Shown: positions 35,635 through 47,800, counted from the first letter of the stretch. The stretch: DNA of 64,000 nucleotides from Rhizomys pruinosus (GCA_009823505.1 VZQC01006876.1:4568053-4632052); one strand, 5' to 3'. Translations and numbers: made by a program. The notes: generated from the letters alone by a model not told the origin.

Positions 35635-36433
35635 AAGTTTGACATTGGAATTTACCCTGTTCTTACTTCTCCTGGTCCGCTGCTTACATCATGTACCTAG
35701 CTACTCCAACCTTCACTTCATATTCATAGAAACTAGTCAAGGACTTTTTTTCCTCTATAGCTATCCTTTTGGAGATCCTTTAGATTGACCCTCTGAATGG
35801 GGGATACCCCAGTTGTCACACCCAATGTTCCTTTTCAGCATGGAAGAAGTCAGAGTGCTTGGTGCTGGGGAGACCCTTTCCAGAGGGTAACATAACTGAA
35901 CAGAAGCTAGAAACTGACTAGGTAGTTTAGGGAGAAGACCCCCACCCCCCAAATTAACCATATTCTTTTTCAATTGAGAACTCAAGGCTTCCTAGACCAG
36001 CCAGTACACACTTATCCTTCTGGTAGCCCTGAAGGAGTAAAAAAAATAAAAAGGGAAAAGAGGAAAAAAAAAAGAGAGAGAATTACAGGCCAAGCCTTGT
36101 AGATTGATTCTGATTTCACCAGAAAAGAAATGGAAATTACCCCCTTTTTTCCCATTTTGTTTTGTCATTGTTATTTTGTATTATTCTTGTTTTTTGTGAA
36201 AAGAGAAAAAAAAATAGGCTTGTAATCACAACATTTTGGACTTCCCAGGTAAGAGGGTCTCAAGTTCTAGGCCAGGCTTGGCAATGTTGCAAGATCTTGT
36301 TCCAGAGATGCAATACAATGAGGACAATTAGCAAAGAAACAATTAGAATAGGATTCATTCAATGATGCTGGGTTAGGAGAGGTAGGGTTTGAGATGAGAC
36401 AGTTCATAATTTCTATATATAGACATTTTAAAA
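35635..36433. other. Unassigned stretch, no gene seen
   Basis: Includes A-rich and AG-rich runs (36030-36085). Short open frames at 35761-35985 (-) and 36162-36365 (+) have no domain. Confidence 0.45.
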
Positions 36434-36658
36434 AATTGCTTTTGTTGGTTCTGGAGAGATGGTTCAGAGGTTAAGAGCACTGAATGTTCTTGTATAGGAC
36501 CTGGGTTCAATTCCCAGCACCCACATGATGGCTAACGACCCAGTTCCAGAGATCCTCTGCCTTCTTCTGACCTCCACAGGCATTGCACAACACAGATGCA
36601 CTTCCACACATGCAGATAATATGCATACACATAAAAATACAAAATAAAATAAAATAAT
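36434..36658 (+). repeat. B2/B3-type SINE
   Basis: Head 'ggttctggagagatggttca', B box 'gggttcaattccc', body 'cttcttctgacctccacagg', tail of AAATA repeats. The duplicated 17-bp unit is absent, so it is an older subfamily than the copy at 15205. Confidence 0.85.
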
Positions 36659-36758
36659 TATTTTCGTGATTAATAATGGTTTTGAAGACCCTTAAAGGCT
36701 TCATTGGCAAGTCTTAGCTTCAGGTTCTGACCTGCAAGCCAGAGGAGGGACTCAGAAG

Positions 36759-36835
36759 CAACTATAGGCTTTCAGAATGGAGGTCTTTGATCTGTGGCTC
36801 CCGTCGAGGCCTCCATTCTGAAGCCTGTAGCAGTC
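36759..36835 (+). ncRNA. Pre-miRNA-like hairpin (candidate)
   Basis: The 5' arm tataggctttcagaatgg (from 36763, continuing 'aggtc') is complementary to the 3' arm ggcctccattctgaagcc (from 36808, continuing 'tgta'). This gives about 22 pairs, including G-U pairs, with a single one-base bulge and a loop of about 21 nt. A further gaag/cttc pairing lies outside an internal loop. Size and shape fit a pre-miRNA stem, but an eroded palindromic DNA element would look the same. It is not in a SINE or L1. There is no expression evidence. Confidence 0.3.
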
Positions 36836-38029
36836 TTCAAAACATATTAATATTTCTGGTGGAAATTGATGATAAGCAAAAATTTTCACCCAATAAATGC
36901 TAAAGAGACTTTCACAGCATGTCTTGATTTGAATGGCATTATACTGCTTTGTTTGTTTTAATTTAACCGTTACACCTCCTGAGTCGCTTGTCCATTGATT
37001 TATCTCTTGGCATACAGCTTTAACTAGTCATACCTAATAAAATAAGTAAAATCGATATTATTGGATGATAAAACAATGCAAAGAAAGTATACCATGAGGT
37101 GGTATATATTTTGTGGTACATTCTCTATAATAGTTAATGGATTAGAAAGCAAAGATGAGCTGTTGTGGATTGCAAGAAGTACTTTCACCCTGTGAAGGCA
37201 TCATATAAATCCCTGGACCCTGGGCATATTGAGCTGCTATTATATGAACAGATTGTGAAAAAAAATTGTGGTCCGAAACATTCTAAGACTTGATGGGATT
37301 AAAAGAAATAAAAGCATCATGGCTGGTTTAGTATATGATACCTAGTATGTGGTTTTAGTGAAGAATCTGCCACAAATACAGCTCACATTGCTTTATCATT
37401 TGGCAGTTCATTTATTTTTAGAAGTACACCTACATTTCAAAAATACTATGACCAGACTCTCTTTTCAGCCCTTGAAGTTCACATTCAAATTGTCCTTTCT
37501 TTGCAACCTCCATTCCTGACTAACCTAGGCGAAACTAGCAGTTTTATCTTGTCCATTACCATAGAATCTATGGGGCAGGTATTATGGCTGCATTTCTAAC
37601 ACCCAGTGTAGAATATGACACATAGCAGGTATTGGGTAAATATTTGTTGAAACAAAATAAAATATTCACCATAGTTCTTTATTGAAACTCATAAATATGT
37701 ACTTCCTTCCTTCACAGATACTTAACCATCTATGGGAAGACAAAGGTTTGATTGACGATAATAAATAGAACATATTGGACTGTCTAGAGCTGGCCCTGAA
37801 ATGAAAGAGAACATGATGGCTTCTTCTACTTTTTCCAGGGCTTTCTCTAAGTATGAGGCTAGACATTTTTTGGCCTTGGTTTCACCTTCCCACTCTGCAC
37901 AGCTAACTGCTCACTCATCTTTTCTGTTTTCAGACATTCATTCCTGATGATTTCCATGAGGTCCTTTCTGTCCTTTCAAAGCTCTTAGTTCCTTTGTGAA
38001 TGTTACTTTGATGTCATTCTGTAGCACTC
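36836..38029. other. Unassigned stretch, no gene seen
   Basis: AT-rich, without recognised repeats or exons. The short open frame 37666-37866 (-) has no domain. Confidence 0.45.
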
Positions 38030-38250
38030 TTTAAAAAAATCTTTATTTCTATTTTGCATGCATGAGGGTATGCCTGCATGTATGTATGTGTGCCAATTGT
38101 ATGAAATGCCCATGGAGGCCTGAAGAGGGCATCAGATCCCCTGAAACTGGAGTGAATAGACAGTTGTCAGCTAATATGTGAGTGCTAGAACTGAACCTGG
38201 GTCCTCTGCAAGAGCAGCCAATGCTCTTAACCAATGAACCATTGCTCCAG
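38030..38250 (-). repeat. B3-type SINE, older copy
   Basis: Read in reverse, it carries the head 'gctggagcaatggttcattg', B box 'gggtccaggttcagttc' region and body 'ccagtttcaggggatctgat'. It ends at the site where a younger B2 element inserted. Confidence 0.8.
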
Positions 38251-38257
38251 CCCTTCT

Positions 38258-38500
38258 TTTTTTTTTAATTTTATTTATTTTTGTATGTGTATGAATGTAC
38301 TGTCTGCATGTAGGTCTGTGCACCCGTGTCCTGCAATGCCGCGGAGGTCAGAAGAGGGTCTCGGATTCCCCTGGAACTGGAGTTCTCGTGGAATTGGAGT
38401 TACAGACGGTTCTTAGCCGCCATGTGGGTGCTGGGGATCGAACCCGGGTCCTCTGCAAGAGCAGTCGGTGCTCTTAGCCTCTAGGTTATCTCTCCAGCCC
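38258..38500 (-). repeat. B2-type SINE (17-bp duplication subfamily)
   Basis: Minus-strand full-length copy: poly-T start, 'gtatgaatgtactgtctgc', 'ccctggaactggagttctcg' then 'tggaattggagtt' (the duplicated unit), B box 'gggatcgaacccgggtc' in reverse, and 'tctctccagccc' end. It inserted at the head end of the older B3. A short duplication (ccttcttt) flanks it. Confidence 0.9.
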
Positions 38501-40915
38501 TTCTTTAGTGCTCTTCTCATTCCATACAATTTTCTTTTTTCTGAGGAATCACTCTTGCTCCAGTTTTAATGGTTTCCTATATATTGACTCCTCTATTGGC
38601 TCCATCTGTAGCTGAAATCTCCATTCAGTGTAGACTTAGATAATTGCCTGCATCTGGATTTCAAAATAATCATCAACATCTCTCTCACACACACAAAAAA
38701 AATTTCCTACAGTACTTTCTGTCATAGCTGGGTTCTGTGAAAATTCTGGGAGGCAGAGTTCATCGTCCTTGTGCACCCAGCGTCATCCTGATTCTTACTT
38801 TTGGAAACACCCCCTCCTCTTGACCACAGCCTCCTCCTTCTGCACAGCAGTCCTTGTGTTACCTTCCCACTTGGCCCCCCAGTATTGCCAGCTGAATCCC
38901 TCTAAAATATGAAGGCTTACTTTCTCTCCTTCTTGAGATCCTCTGCTGGGGACACAGCATAAAGTTCTCTTCATGATCTGGGCCATTCAGCTCCAGCCTC
39001 CTCTCGTTTCCTTCTTGTCTCTCTCTCAGTTCCTTCCAAGCCGAACATGTAGAACACTTTAAAGTTCTCTGCCCTCTCTCCTGCTTCCTATTTTACTCTT
39101 TGTACCCTTGGGACTTCCTTAGCCCATATATGTTTCACCAGACAAAAGTGCCCCTCTTGAGTTAATCATTTGCTCACATTTATCCCACAAGTATTGATTA
39201 TATGTTTCAGACACTGTCTGGGCTCTAGAGATAATTGGCAACCAGGAGAAATTTAGTTTCTTCTCACATGAAACTTAGAGTTTAACAGGGAAGACAGTAA
39301 TGAAACTGATAATTATGCTGATAAATATGTAATTACAAGCTGGGGCAAAGGTAATAAGGAGACGTAAAGACTGTGCAGACAAATGACCATCATCAGATTT
39401 CTCCCTCACAGGAATCCGAACATTGCAGAGAAATTTTGTCAAGCTCCCTAGCTAGGCTGTGAATTCGTTGAGGAACTTCTAAACTCTTCTTTATACTTTC
39501 AGTATTCAAAAAGACCTTGAGTGCAGAAGGTGACAAATGTCTATTTGTTGGGCTAGTAAACTGCTGTTTCCTGTCAAGGGTGGAGGTCCGGAGGAAGCTG
39601 ACTGCTCCTGAAAGCTTGATGCCTAATGGCAAAGACAGAGCCTGCTGCTTATCTATGGAAGGAGTTTTGTGTTTGAAAGAATTGAAATTGAATTTCAAGG
39701 TCTTTTCTGGCTCTAAATACGATGATCGGTGAGCTATCCACTGGACTAAATAACCAATAGGGAAAAACTTGCCAATACAGTGTCTTTCACAGTGCTTCGA
39801 ATAGTGTGCATTTACTGCGTGGGATATGAGAATACAGATGTCTGATTTTCTTGAGGGTTTCCCCTCTTAATGACCAGGTAATCCAAAGTATATGGATGTA
39901 GTCTATGCATTGACTCAGAGGTGGTTAGTTTTAGCAAGCTAACTAGTGGCTTGGATACTCAACCGCTGTGATTGTTTTTAATATTTGCTGCATCAATTAT
40001 AACACTTCCTTTAATCTATGGACCTCTACTGCCTCCCTGATTTAAAATATTAGATCAAAATCAAGGCAAATTACAATGTTCTGAGCAGACATCAAAGTGG
40101 AAAACTCAGTGACATTTAATAGGCCCTCATTTTCTTCTTATTTTGTTTCTCCCCCACCATGGAAGCAAAAGCTTTGCTTCTGAATCCGCAAGCATTGAAA
40201 ACCCTTTGTTCCAGCATGTGATGCCTGATCTTGCTCCAAGATTTTCTGTCTTTTTGCCCGTAACACTGGCCCCTCTTCTCTTTGAAAGACGCTTAACAAA
40301 ATGCAGTCGTGACCGGCATGTTCTGGTGCAGGAATGACTATTGCTTGATGGAGGGGGCTAAAAAAACTTTTCAGTGGCTTTTGTTTTTACTTGTTATGGC
40401 TGAGTTTTTCCTGCTTTGACATGATGGCTAAAATGTGCACAGCATTTCTGTGCCATCCGCAAACATATTTTCAGCATGCCTGTTTTCATGAAGAGAGAGA
40501 AGGAAGCATAAGCTTGGCACAGCGCTGAGAACGGGGTGTATACATGGAGACCATCTGTTCCACAGACACTCTGCTCAAGCTGACATGCAGTGGGAGGGGA
40601 GGAATCTGTGAAATCAGAATGAGGGTTCTGTGAGGTGTTAACTTATTGAATAACTCAGGCAATGGGCTGGGGGTGCATGCTTGCTGTTGACTGAAAAGTT
40701 CTCTCCACTTCGCCCCTACTTCAGGAACCCATGGTTTCATCAATATCTGTTTCTTATCTTATTACTATGCATAGTAAAAGCTATGTTATCAGTCTCATGT
40801 TGATAGGATGTAGAGGGATAGTTCACAACCTCTAGCTACCAAAAGTGCCATCATAGAGAGGTTCTGCCTTGAGCTGAGCTGGGGAAAGTTAAATGGAGAC
40901 TTTGGAACCTGTGCT
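38501..40915. other. Unassigned stretch, no gene seen
   Basis: 2.4 kb without a recognised repeat boundary. Open frames at 39393-39698 (-) and 39517-39732 (+) overlap in antisense with no domain. No exon could be supported. Confidence 0.45.
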
Positions 40916-40919
40916 TTTT

Positions 40920-41146
40920 TTCCTAAAAATATTTACTATTTTATGTGTGTATTGCCTGCATGTAGGTAAGGGCACCAATGTCATGCAGTGCTCATGGAGG
41001 TCACAAAAGAAGAAGGTGGGGCTTCCTATACTCTGGAACTGTAGTTAGGAAGGTGGTTAGCAACCATGTGGGTGCTGGGATTCAAACCTTGGTCCTCTGC
41101 AAGAGAATCCAGGTTTCTTAATTGCTGAGCCATCTCTCCAGTCCCA
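40920..41146 (-). repeat. B3-type SINE
   Basis: In reverse: 'gggactggagagatggctca', 'ccaaggtttgaatcccagc' and 'agttccagagtataggaagc'. Diverged, with a T-rich start at the left. Confidence 0.8.
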
Positions 41147-41167
41147 GAACATGCACTTCTTTTGTTA

Positions 41168-41262
41168 CACACATACACACAAACACAGACAGACAGACAC
41201 ACAGACAGACAGGCAGGGAGACAGAGAGGGGCAGACAGAGAGACAGAGACAGGAGAGAGAAC
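41168..41262. repeat. ACAC/ACAG-rich microsatellite
   Basis: Runs of acac, acag and agag steps, drifting in composition. An open frame spanning this and the CT tract (41162-41641) is an artefact. Confidence 0.85.
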
Positions 41263-41279
41263 AAAAATATCTCTCTGTG

Positions 41280-41281
<2 letters not shown>

Positions 41282-41329
<48 letters not shown>
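41282..41329. repeat. (TC)n microsatellite
   Basis: About 48 bp of pure CT/TC. A matching (AG)n tract of similar length lies 600 bp downstream. Confidence 0.95.
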
Positions 41330-41334
41330 AAGCA

Positions 41335-41595
41335 GATGTTGATATTGGGTGTGTTCCTCTATCACTCTCAACTTTATTTTGCCAGACACGGTTGTATATT
41401 GAACTGGAACTTGCTGTTTCGGATAGACTACCTGGCCAGTAAACTGTGGGGATCCAGTTATCTCTGCCTCCCCAGAGGGGGATTAAAGATGCACACAGTC
41501 ACTCCTGGCTTTTACCTGGGTACTGAGGTCCTGAACTCATGTCCTTGTCATGCTTGCACAGCAAGCATTTTCCCCTTTGAGCCATGTCCTGGACC
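41335..41595 (-). repeat. B4-type composite SINE
   Basis: Minus-strand B4 order: a T-rich B1 part with 'ggaacttgctgtttcggata' and 'gtggggatccagttatctc', then 'ctgaactcatgtccttgtca', 'tgcttgcacagcaagcattt' and 'tttgagccatgtcctgg'. Confidence 0.75.
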
Positions 41596-41927
41596 CTGGA
41601 GACTGAGCTTTGTGGAACTATCTTCATTAGCACCTATTTGAGGACTGGAACTCTGGGAACTGCTGCTATGCTGCCAGATGACATCACCTTCTCATTCTAC
41701 ACTTCCTACAGCATCAACTTCCTCATTCTATGAAAGTGCACCGTGTTCTCAACTGTGATGCTAAGTGACTATACTCAGAAGATCCTTACTCATCAGTGCT
41801 GAATGCTTGAAATTAGTTCCAAATTCTAACTTAATATAATTGTCCCAACTTATTGTGCTGGATTAAATGGAAATCCTTATTTTGTATTTTCCTGAGTTAA
41901 TTCTTGATCCAAGGGAAATAGAACAGG

Positions 41928-41934
<7 letters not shown>

Positions 41935-41984
<50 letters not shown>
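41935..41984. repeat. (AG)n microsatellite
   Basis: About 50 bp of pure AG, the complement of the CT tract at 41282-41329. Confidence 0.95.
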
Positions 41985-41986
<2 letters not shown>

Positions 41987-42414
41987 AAATTTTATGATAT
42001 AAAGGGAGGAATAACTAAAACGACTTTCCTTTTATTTTCAACAGGGATGCATTTGAGTCAGCAGAGTCCAGCTGACTCTTACCCGCTTCCTACTCATAGA
42101 GCTTAAGACCTAAAATGATAATGACTCCCAAGCATCCTCAGTTTCTGCAAGGAAATTAGTGCCTAGGAAACAGAGACCTGAATGAATTGGATGAACTCAG
42201 CTGAAGAAAGCAACTGCTCATGCTGCTTCCGTGGATCTAGAACACTCCTGAGAATGAGTGGGGTCTCCCCTGGTGGTGACTCTGCAATACCTTGCGGTTT
42301 TACTTGGCGCCTTTCTTCTACAAGAAGTGGAATGTAGCGCATTCCTTGACCCTGCTTAGGAGCATTTCTGAGAATTAGCATGGTTTGCGTACAAAATGAG
42401 GGGCTTTTGCTACT

Positions 42415-42565
42415 CTTTCCTAGCACCCACATCAGGCAATTCACAAGTGCCTGTAACTCCAGTTCCAGAGGATCCAATTCCGTCTACTGGCCTCTGTGGG
42501 CCACCACACTCAAGTGCACAAGCACGCACACATACAGACACACAATTATAAACAAAGTAAATCTT
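42415..42565 (+). repeat. B2/B3-type SINE, 5'-truncated
   Basis: Starts in the B-box region (tagcacccacatcaggcaat) and continues 'taactccagttccagaggat', 'tctactggcctctgtgggc', then a CA-rich tail. Confidence 0.75.
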
Positions 42566-42664
42566 TGAATACTGAGACACATATGCCTGTCTGTCCACAA
42601 TAACTGATACTCAGGAAATTATACTGAGCTATCATCAAAATCTATTTCTATCATCTTTTATTTC

Positions 42665-42893
42665 AAATCTTTTATTTATTATTTTTATTTTTGTGTATGA
42701 ATGTATTATTTGTATATAAGTGATTCTGTGTCATATAATAATTTGGGATTTCAGAAGAGGGTGTCAGATTCCTCTGGAACTGGAGTTATGGATGCAGGGT
42801 GGTTAACAGGCATGTGGGTGCTGGGAATCGAACCTGGGTCCTCCATAAAAGCAGCCAATGCTCTTAACTGTTGATCCATCTCTCCAGCCCCTA
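42665..42893 (-). repeat. B3-type SINE
   Basis: Minus-strand copy with 'cctctggaactggagttatg', 'gtgctgggaatcgaacctg' and 'atccatctctccagcccc'. It has only one 'ggaactggagtt' unit, so it is not the duplicated subfamily. Confidence 0.82.
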
Positions 42894-43064
42894 TTTCTAG
42901 AATCTTAAAGCAAGTGGAGAATTTACCACATCAAGAGTGAAGAATTGACTCTTTCAATTGAATTTAATCAGCAAAGTTTTGTCTTTCATTCAGAAAAAGG
43001 AACTGGTATCAAGTCTAACATAGTAGAGAAAAAAACAACTTTCAGTTCACTAAAAAAATAGACG

Positions 43065-43898
43065 CTGCTTAAATACCTATATATCTAATTGCTTGTTCTT
43101 CATTAGTAGGATCGAAAGGTTATTCCTGGACAGACTGTCAGCCCATGAAAGGAAACAGCCAGAATTGACCAGAGTCCAAGTCAACAGCTCCAGAGAGAGT
43201 GGACTGTTTTACCTCTCATCCACCTGTGCCCCTTTTCTAAGCCTAGGGAACAACCTGCGGAAGAGGGGGCGTGGTAGAATGTAAGGGCTGCGATTGGGGT
43301 GAATGGTGAAACTACAGCAATGTAGTCTGGACACTCATTTGATCAACTTGATTGAACAAACAACCTGTCACCCCCCACTGGATGGTGGGGCTGTAGGTGT
43401 TTGGGCACAACAGCCTGCAGATAGGTTTTGCATGAAGGATGCTTGTACTCATGGATTATCACTTATAGCTAAAAATGAAAAAAAAAAAACTGAGAGAAAG
43501 ATGCAGGACAGTTATGGCGGAATGCTGATCTGGGATGGGGTGGGGGGGTAGGGAAAGGGAAATAAGCCTGAACTGAATTGGAAAAATGTATGAAATAAAC
43601 AAGCATCAATAAAATAATTAAAAAAAAAACACACCTCCCAACTATAGCTTTTGCTACACACCCTGGCTGATGGACTGCATCAAAGAACTGACTGAAACAG
43701 TGAACTTCTGCTCAAAACAGTCAACTTCCACATGGAGAATATTGAGAAAGACTGAGAAAGAGATGAAAAGAATGTTTGGCAGAATGCATGAGCTCTGCTG
43801 GGGTGGGGGGATAGGGTGGGGACAGGGGTCTTGATTTGATAATCATTTACAAAATATATATAATAAAAATAATAATAAAAATAATTTTTAAAAACTTA
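43065..43898 (+). mobile_element. HAL1-tail element with two tails in series and 13-bp target duplication
   Basis: The first tail runs from 43165 (gagtccaagtcaacagctcc) to a poly-A near 43618-43630. A second, related tail (agatgaaaagaatgtttggc ... aaaatatatataataaaaat) follows at about 43680-43890. The pair is bracketed by aaaaaaatagacg at 43052-43064 and 43899-43911. Only one duplication encloses both tails, so they probably entered together as one transcript. No coding capacity. Confidence 0.75.
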
Positions 43899-43911
43899 AA
43901 AAAAATAGACG

Positions 43912-44404
43912 TCTTAGAGCATCTATTATATACTTGATGATAAAACCTGAGTAATTTATTTACTTCCAGTAACTTATGGAATAGTCTAGTAAACCATCCT
44001 GTAAAATTGCCTTAATCAATCCACCCTTGAGATGCCAAAGGATCAAAGAGAAGGGGGGGGGGTGAAGTACAAAGGGAGTTTTTACCATCTCAGTGGAGAG
44101 TGAGAAGTGGGGTTCAAGCAGAAGAAAGCAAGAGGGTTTCTGAGAAAGGCAAAGGGTTTGGTCCTCCAGCCTGGCTACTAATGGTGGGTGGGAAAATGAA
44201 ATTGAGGAGAACTTCAGTGGCCAGCCATGCTGAGCCTTACAGACAAGTGGAAATTGGCCTGCCTGACTCTGCCCTCTCTGAGTCTATGGCTTGGGTTATT
44301 GAAGAAATCAATGGAAGTCTAGGCCCCGTCTCTGCTGCTCTACTAATCCTATATTGTATTCAAGCTCAGGATTTTAAACAAAGCTTCAAATTTTATTAAA
44401 ATCA
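43912..44404. other. Unassigned stretch, no gene seen
   Basis: The open frame 44100-44399 (+) of 99 codons shows no recognisable domain. A G run sits at 44053-44062. Confidence 0.4.
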
Positions 44405-44565
44405 TTTACTTATTATTCTGTCTGTGTGTATATGTGTGGGTACACATGTGCCTCCATGCCCATGTGGAAGTTAGAGGACATCATGTGGGACATTGGGATC
44501 AAGGTCAGATAGTAAGATTGGGCAGCAAGCACCTTTGCTTGCTGAGCCATTCTGTCATCCCAAGA
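44405..44565 (-). repeat. B4/RSINE1-like SINE
   Basis: Minus-strand landmarks: TG-rich start, 'catgtggaagttagaggaca', 'gggatcaaggtcagatagt', 'ggcagcaagcacctttgctt', 'gctgagccattctgtcatcc'. Confidence 0.65.
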
Positions 44566-45290
44566 GCTTCAATATGTAGACACTGTGACCAGGGAGGACG
44601 GGGGATCGGGGGATGGATTCTCTCAAGCAAATATCCTTGAGGGTGTGGATCGATAAAAAGGGGATTCATGAAAGGAATGTCTCTGAAACCCAGCTACCAA
44701 GATATCAAAGGACAAGCTAAGAGCTTTCTACAATCAACAAATAGACTCTGGGCTATTCTCTATTTCTGTTTTTAGCACCAACATGGCCTTCCCTTTCCCA
44801 ATGTTTCTCTCATTTTTGCATTTAAAGGACGGTCCGCATCCTAGATAAGTCCTTGAATTTATTTTCTCAGTTGGTACCTGCCTGACATTGGGAAAGCAGA
44901 ACAAGGAAAACTCAGAATTAGAGAGGTTCAACCCCTTCCTGCTCCTCCCAAGCACCTTTCATTCCTATTCTCTTTAAAGGAATATCAGGGACTTCTTTAA
45001 CTAGGTTCTCATCCTGTATCTCCCTCAAATGCGACAAGCATTTACTTTTCTAAAACGTCAATGGGAAGGAAGCGTCCTGCAGGGCAGATGTGTGGGGCTG
45101 GAAGATGCCTGTTGAATGTGCTTTTCCCCATTCTCACAGGACCCTCTGGGCTGCCTCTGTCCAGTATTCTGTTTCTATTGCTGCTTTCTTCCTCCCTTTA
45201 GCTGATCCCTTGGCATTTTATGTCTATTTTGGTTGCTATCTATTTCTCCTACATATATGATATATATTATAAATTATATTTCAAAACAAA
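44566..45290. other. Unassigned stretch, no gene seen
   Basis: No exon or repeat recognised. Confidence 0.4.
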
Positions 45291-45294
45291 ATTA

Positions 45295-45500
45295 CAGAAA
45301 TATTGATGAAGAGATGGGTCAGTCTTAAGAGCACTGGCTGCTTGTGCAGAGGACCCAGTACTAGCTTGCTGGCTAACAACTATCCATAACTCCAGTTCCG
45401 GGAGATGCCAGGCCTTCTTTTGACTTCCGTGGAACTGTAGGACAAGGTGCACATACACGCATTCAGGCAATATGCTCAAACACCTAAAATTAAAAAAAAA
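45295..45500 (+). repeat. B3-type SINE
   Basis: 'gatgaagagatgggtcagtc' head, 'ataactccagttccgggaga' body, 'tcttttgacttccgtggaac', A-rich tail. Confidence 0.75.
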
Positions 45501-47508
45501 ATAAATAACATATTTAAAAATATAATTGATAGAAGTGAATTTTCAAAGTATCTCATTTTGTGTGATGTAACCACACGACAAATTCTGGAGTCACTCTATC
45601 AGGATTTAAATCTCATGACTAAATGCAATAAAAATTTCCAAATATTTCCAAAAGACAGGTTTCAAATTTATATAAAAACCTCATAGTGTCAGTAAAAAGA
45701 ATACATGATATGCATAGCTCAAATTCTGTCAATTTAAGTGACTTTGAGAACAGGAATAATAAAGTAGGTTTCTACTGATCTGTTCCTAGGGCAAAGTTTA
45801 TAAACCCTGTAATTTTATGGCTTGTGTTTCCTCCATAAAATGCAAGGACATAACTTTTACATCTGCAGAAAAGCCTTGGATCCCTGACCTGGAATTATTT
45901 AGTAGGTTTCAAAAGGTGCAGAATATTTCCAGGGTTCCACATGGCTTCACATCACTTCTCTTGATACATCAGGTGGGGTTTATCATGTGTTAAAATTCAA
46001 TGAAAATTCACTGGTAGGAAGAAATCTTTACCAATTAACGACCAAGGTAACGATTTCCTAATCTCTATCGCAAATACAAGAATCCATGGCGAGACTACAC
46101 AATTAGGTTTGTGGGAGAATGGTTAATACTCTAAGGACAAGTTAATTGTATCTTAAAGTATGCCTAAATTTTACTGAGTCTTTGATATTGATGTTTCGAG
46201 CTTTTGATATATGGATAACCTTTTCAAAATCAGTTCGTCTTTAATCATTTCTCTTTTGTTCACTCACTGAGCTTATAGACCTTGATCTGAAAACTTTTGT
46301 TTCTTTGAATATAGTAAAAATCCTTAGATATGAGTCCATATAATTCAAATGTTAATATCTCCTATTTTCAGGTAATAAAGTTATTGGGGGATTTCATAAT
46401 GATAGGTATTATATGATGTTGACTTTGGTTACTGAGAAGTACAAGATTAATAAGATTGAAATGGGGACTCTATGCTGTGCTGTATCTTAATGTTCTCTCT
46501 TAGCTTGTTAGAAAATGCAAATAAAGAGACTTATAAAAGCCCTATGTAATAAAGACCTGCCCAGTACTGACCTAAGGAAAAGTTTGTTCGTATGCAACCA
46601 GAAGCTTAGAAATCAGGGAGTTGGCAACCCAGGTTTAGAAGCTCTGTGATGGGGGAGAGCCACTAATACTGCATCTTCTGAACTTTTTCCCTCTGTTTCA
46701 ACTCATGATCATAGAAGCTTTGTGTAGACTTCAATGTATTCTTCAGAACTAGATCATAAGGACATCTCCCTTAATATAACTGAAATTGACTTGGGTGCTA
46801 GAATGCAGCACCAATAATGACTATGGAGAATATGTTAAGAACAATCAGAGTGATATGATTTATTTTTTAATCTTAAATATTGCCTTAAGGAGCAGTTAGT
46901 ATGACAGATAAAGGAAGTTGGAACCTTTGGACTGGTAGATTATATGTTATTTACCGTGCTCGTTAGAATGTCCTGTGATTTTTTTTTTTTTGCATTTAAG
47001 CTAAGTGTAACTAAATATTCAATAAATTAAATATGTAAACTAATACAAATTGTGTTACATGATACAGCCTGACATGTGGTGACTATGAAGTCAACTGCTA
47101 CTAACATGTTGAAAAATGCTACCTCAAACTTTTAAAGCCGAGGGGATTGAAATAATAATGACTTATTCTTGGAGATCTGTGGGAAGCCAGTTGGTCTGGG
47201 CTCTCACAGAAGCTCTGCTGTGCTCTACTTGTCCTTCCACTGGGCTTCATGATGTGAGATCAAGGCCCACCTCGGCACTTCCTAAGCCTTTGCTGGTGGT
47301 GTCCTGTCCATTCTCACTGTACTGGACAAAGCTGCCTAGTCAATAATTCACAGAATCACAAGAGTTGAACAGTAAACTCAGAGAGTGTGAGCTAGCCTAT
47401 TTGCCATGTACTTCAGACATGACTGAACAATGATTGCTCCAGTACATCCAGAGTAACAGCATAATTTTTACCATTTGTTTGAAAAAGTACTGGTGTCAAG
47501 ATTGTCTT
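45501..47508. other. Unassigned 2-kb stretch, no gene seen
   Basis: AT-rich single-copy-looking sequence. The open frame 47116-47346 (+) has no recognisable domain. A poly-T run lies at 46980-46991. Confidence 0.45.
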
Positions 47509-47526
47509 AATTTAAACATATTTTAA

Positions 47527-47782
47527 ACATTTAAAAAAATTTTTATTAATTTTATTTATTTCTGTATGTGTATGAATGTACTGTCTGCATGCAAGTCTGT
47601 GCACCCGTGTCGCGCAATGCCGCGGAGGTCAGAAGACGGTCTCGGATTCCCCTGGAACTGGAGTTCTCCTGGAATTGGAGTTTCAGACGGTTCTCGGCCG
47701 CCATGTGGGTGCTGGGGATCGAACCTGGGTCCTCTGTAAGAGTGGTCGGTGCTCTTAACTGCTAGGCCATCTCTCCAGCCCC
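47527..47782 (-). repeat. B2-type SINE with perfect 18-bp target duplication (young)
   Basis: Full-length minus-strand copy of the 17-bp-duplication subfamily (ccctggaactggagttctcc then 'tggaattggagtt'). The flanks are identical: aatttaaacatattttaa at 47509-47526 and 47783-47800. The perfect duplication and low divergence from the copies at 15205 and 38258 make it one of the youngest insertions here. Confidence 0.95.
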
Positions 47783-47800
47783 AATTTAAACATATTTTAA

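Noticed and set aside
41162..41641. 159-codon open frame
   Set aside because: It is created by the ACAG and (TC)n microsatellites plus an antisense B4 SINE. The Ser-Leu run is a direct product of the CT repeat.
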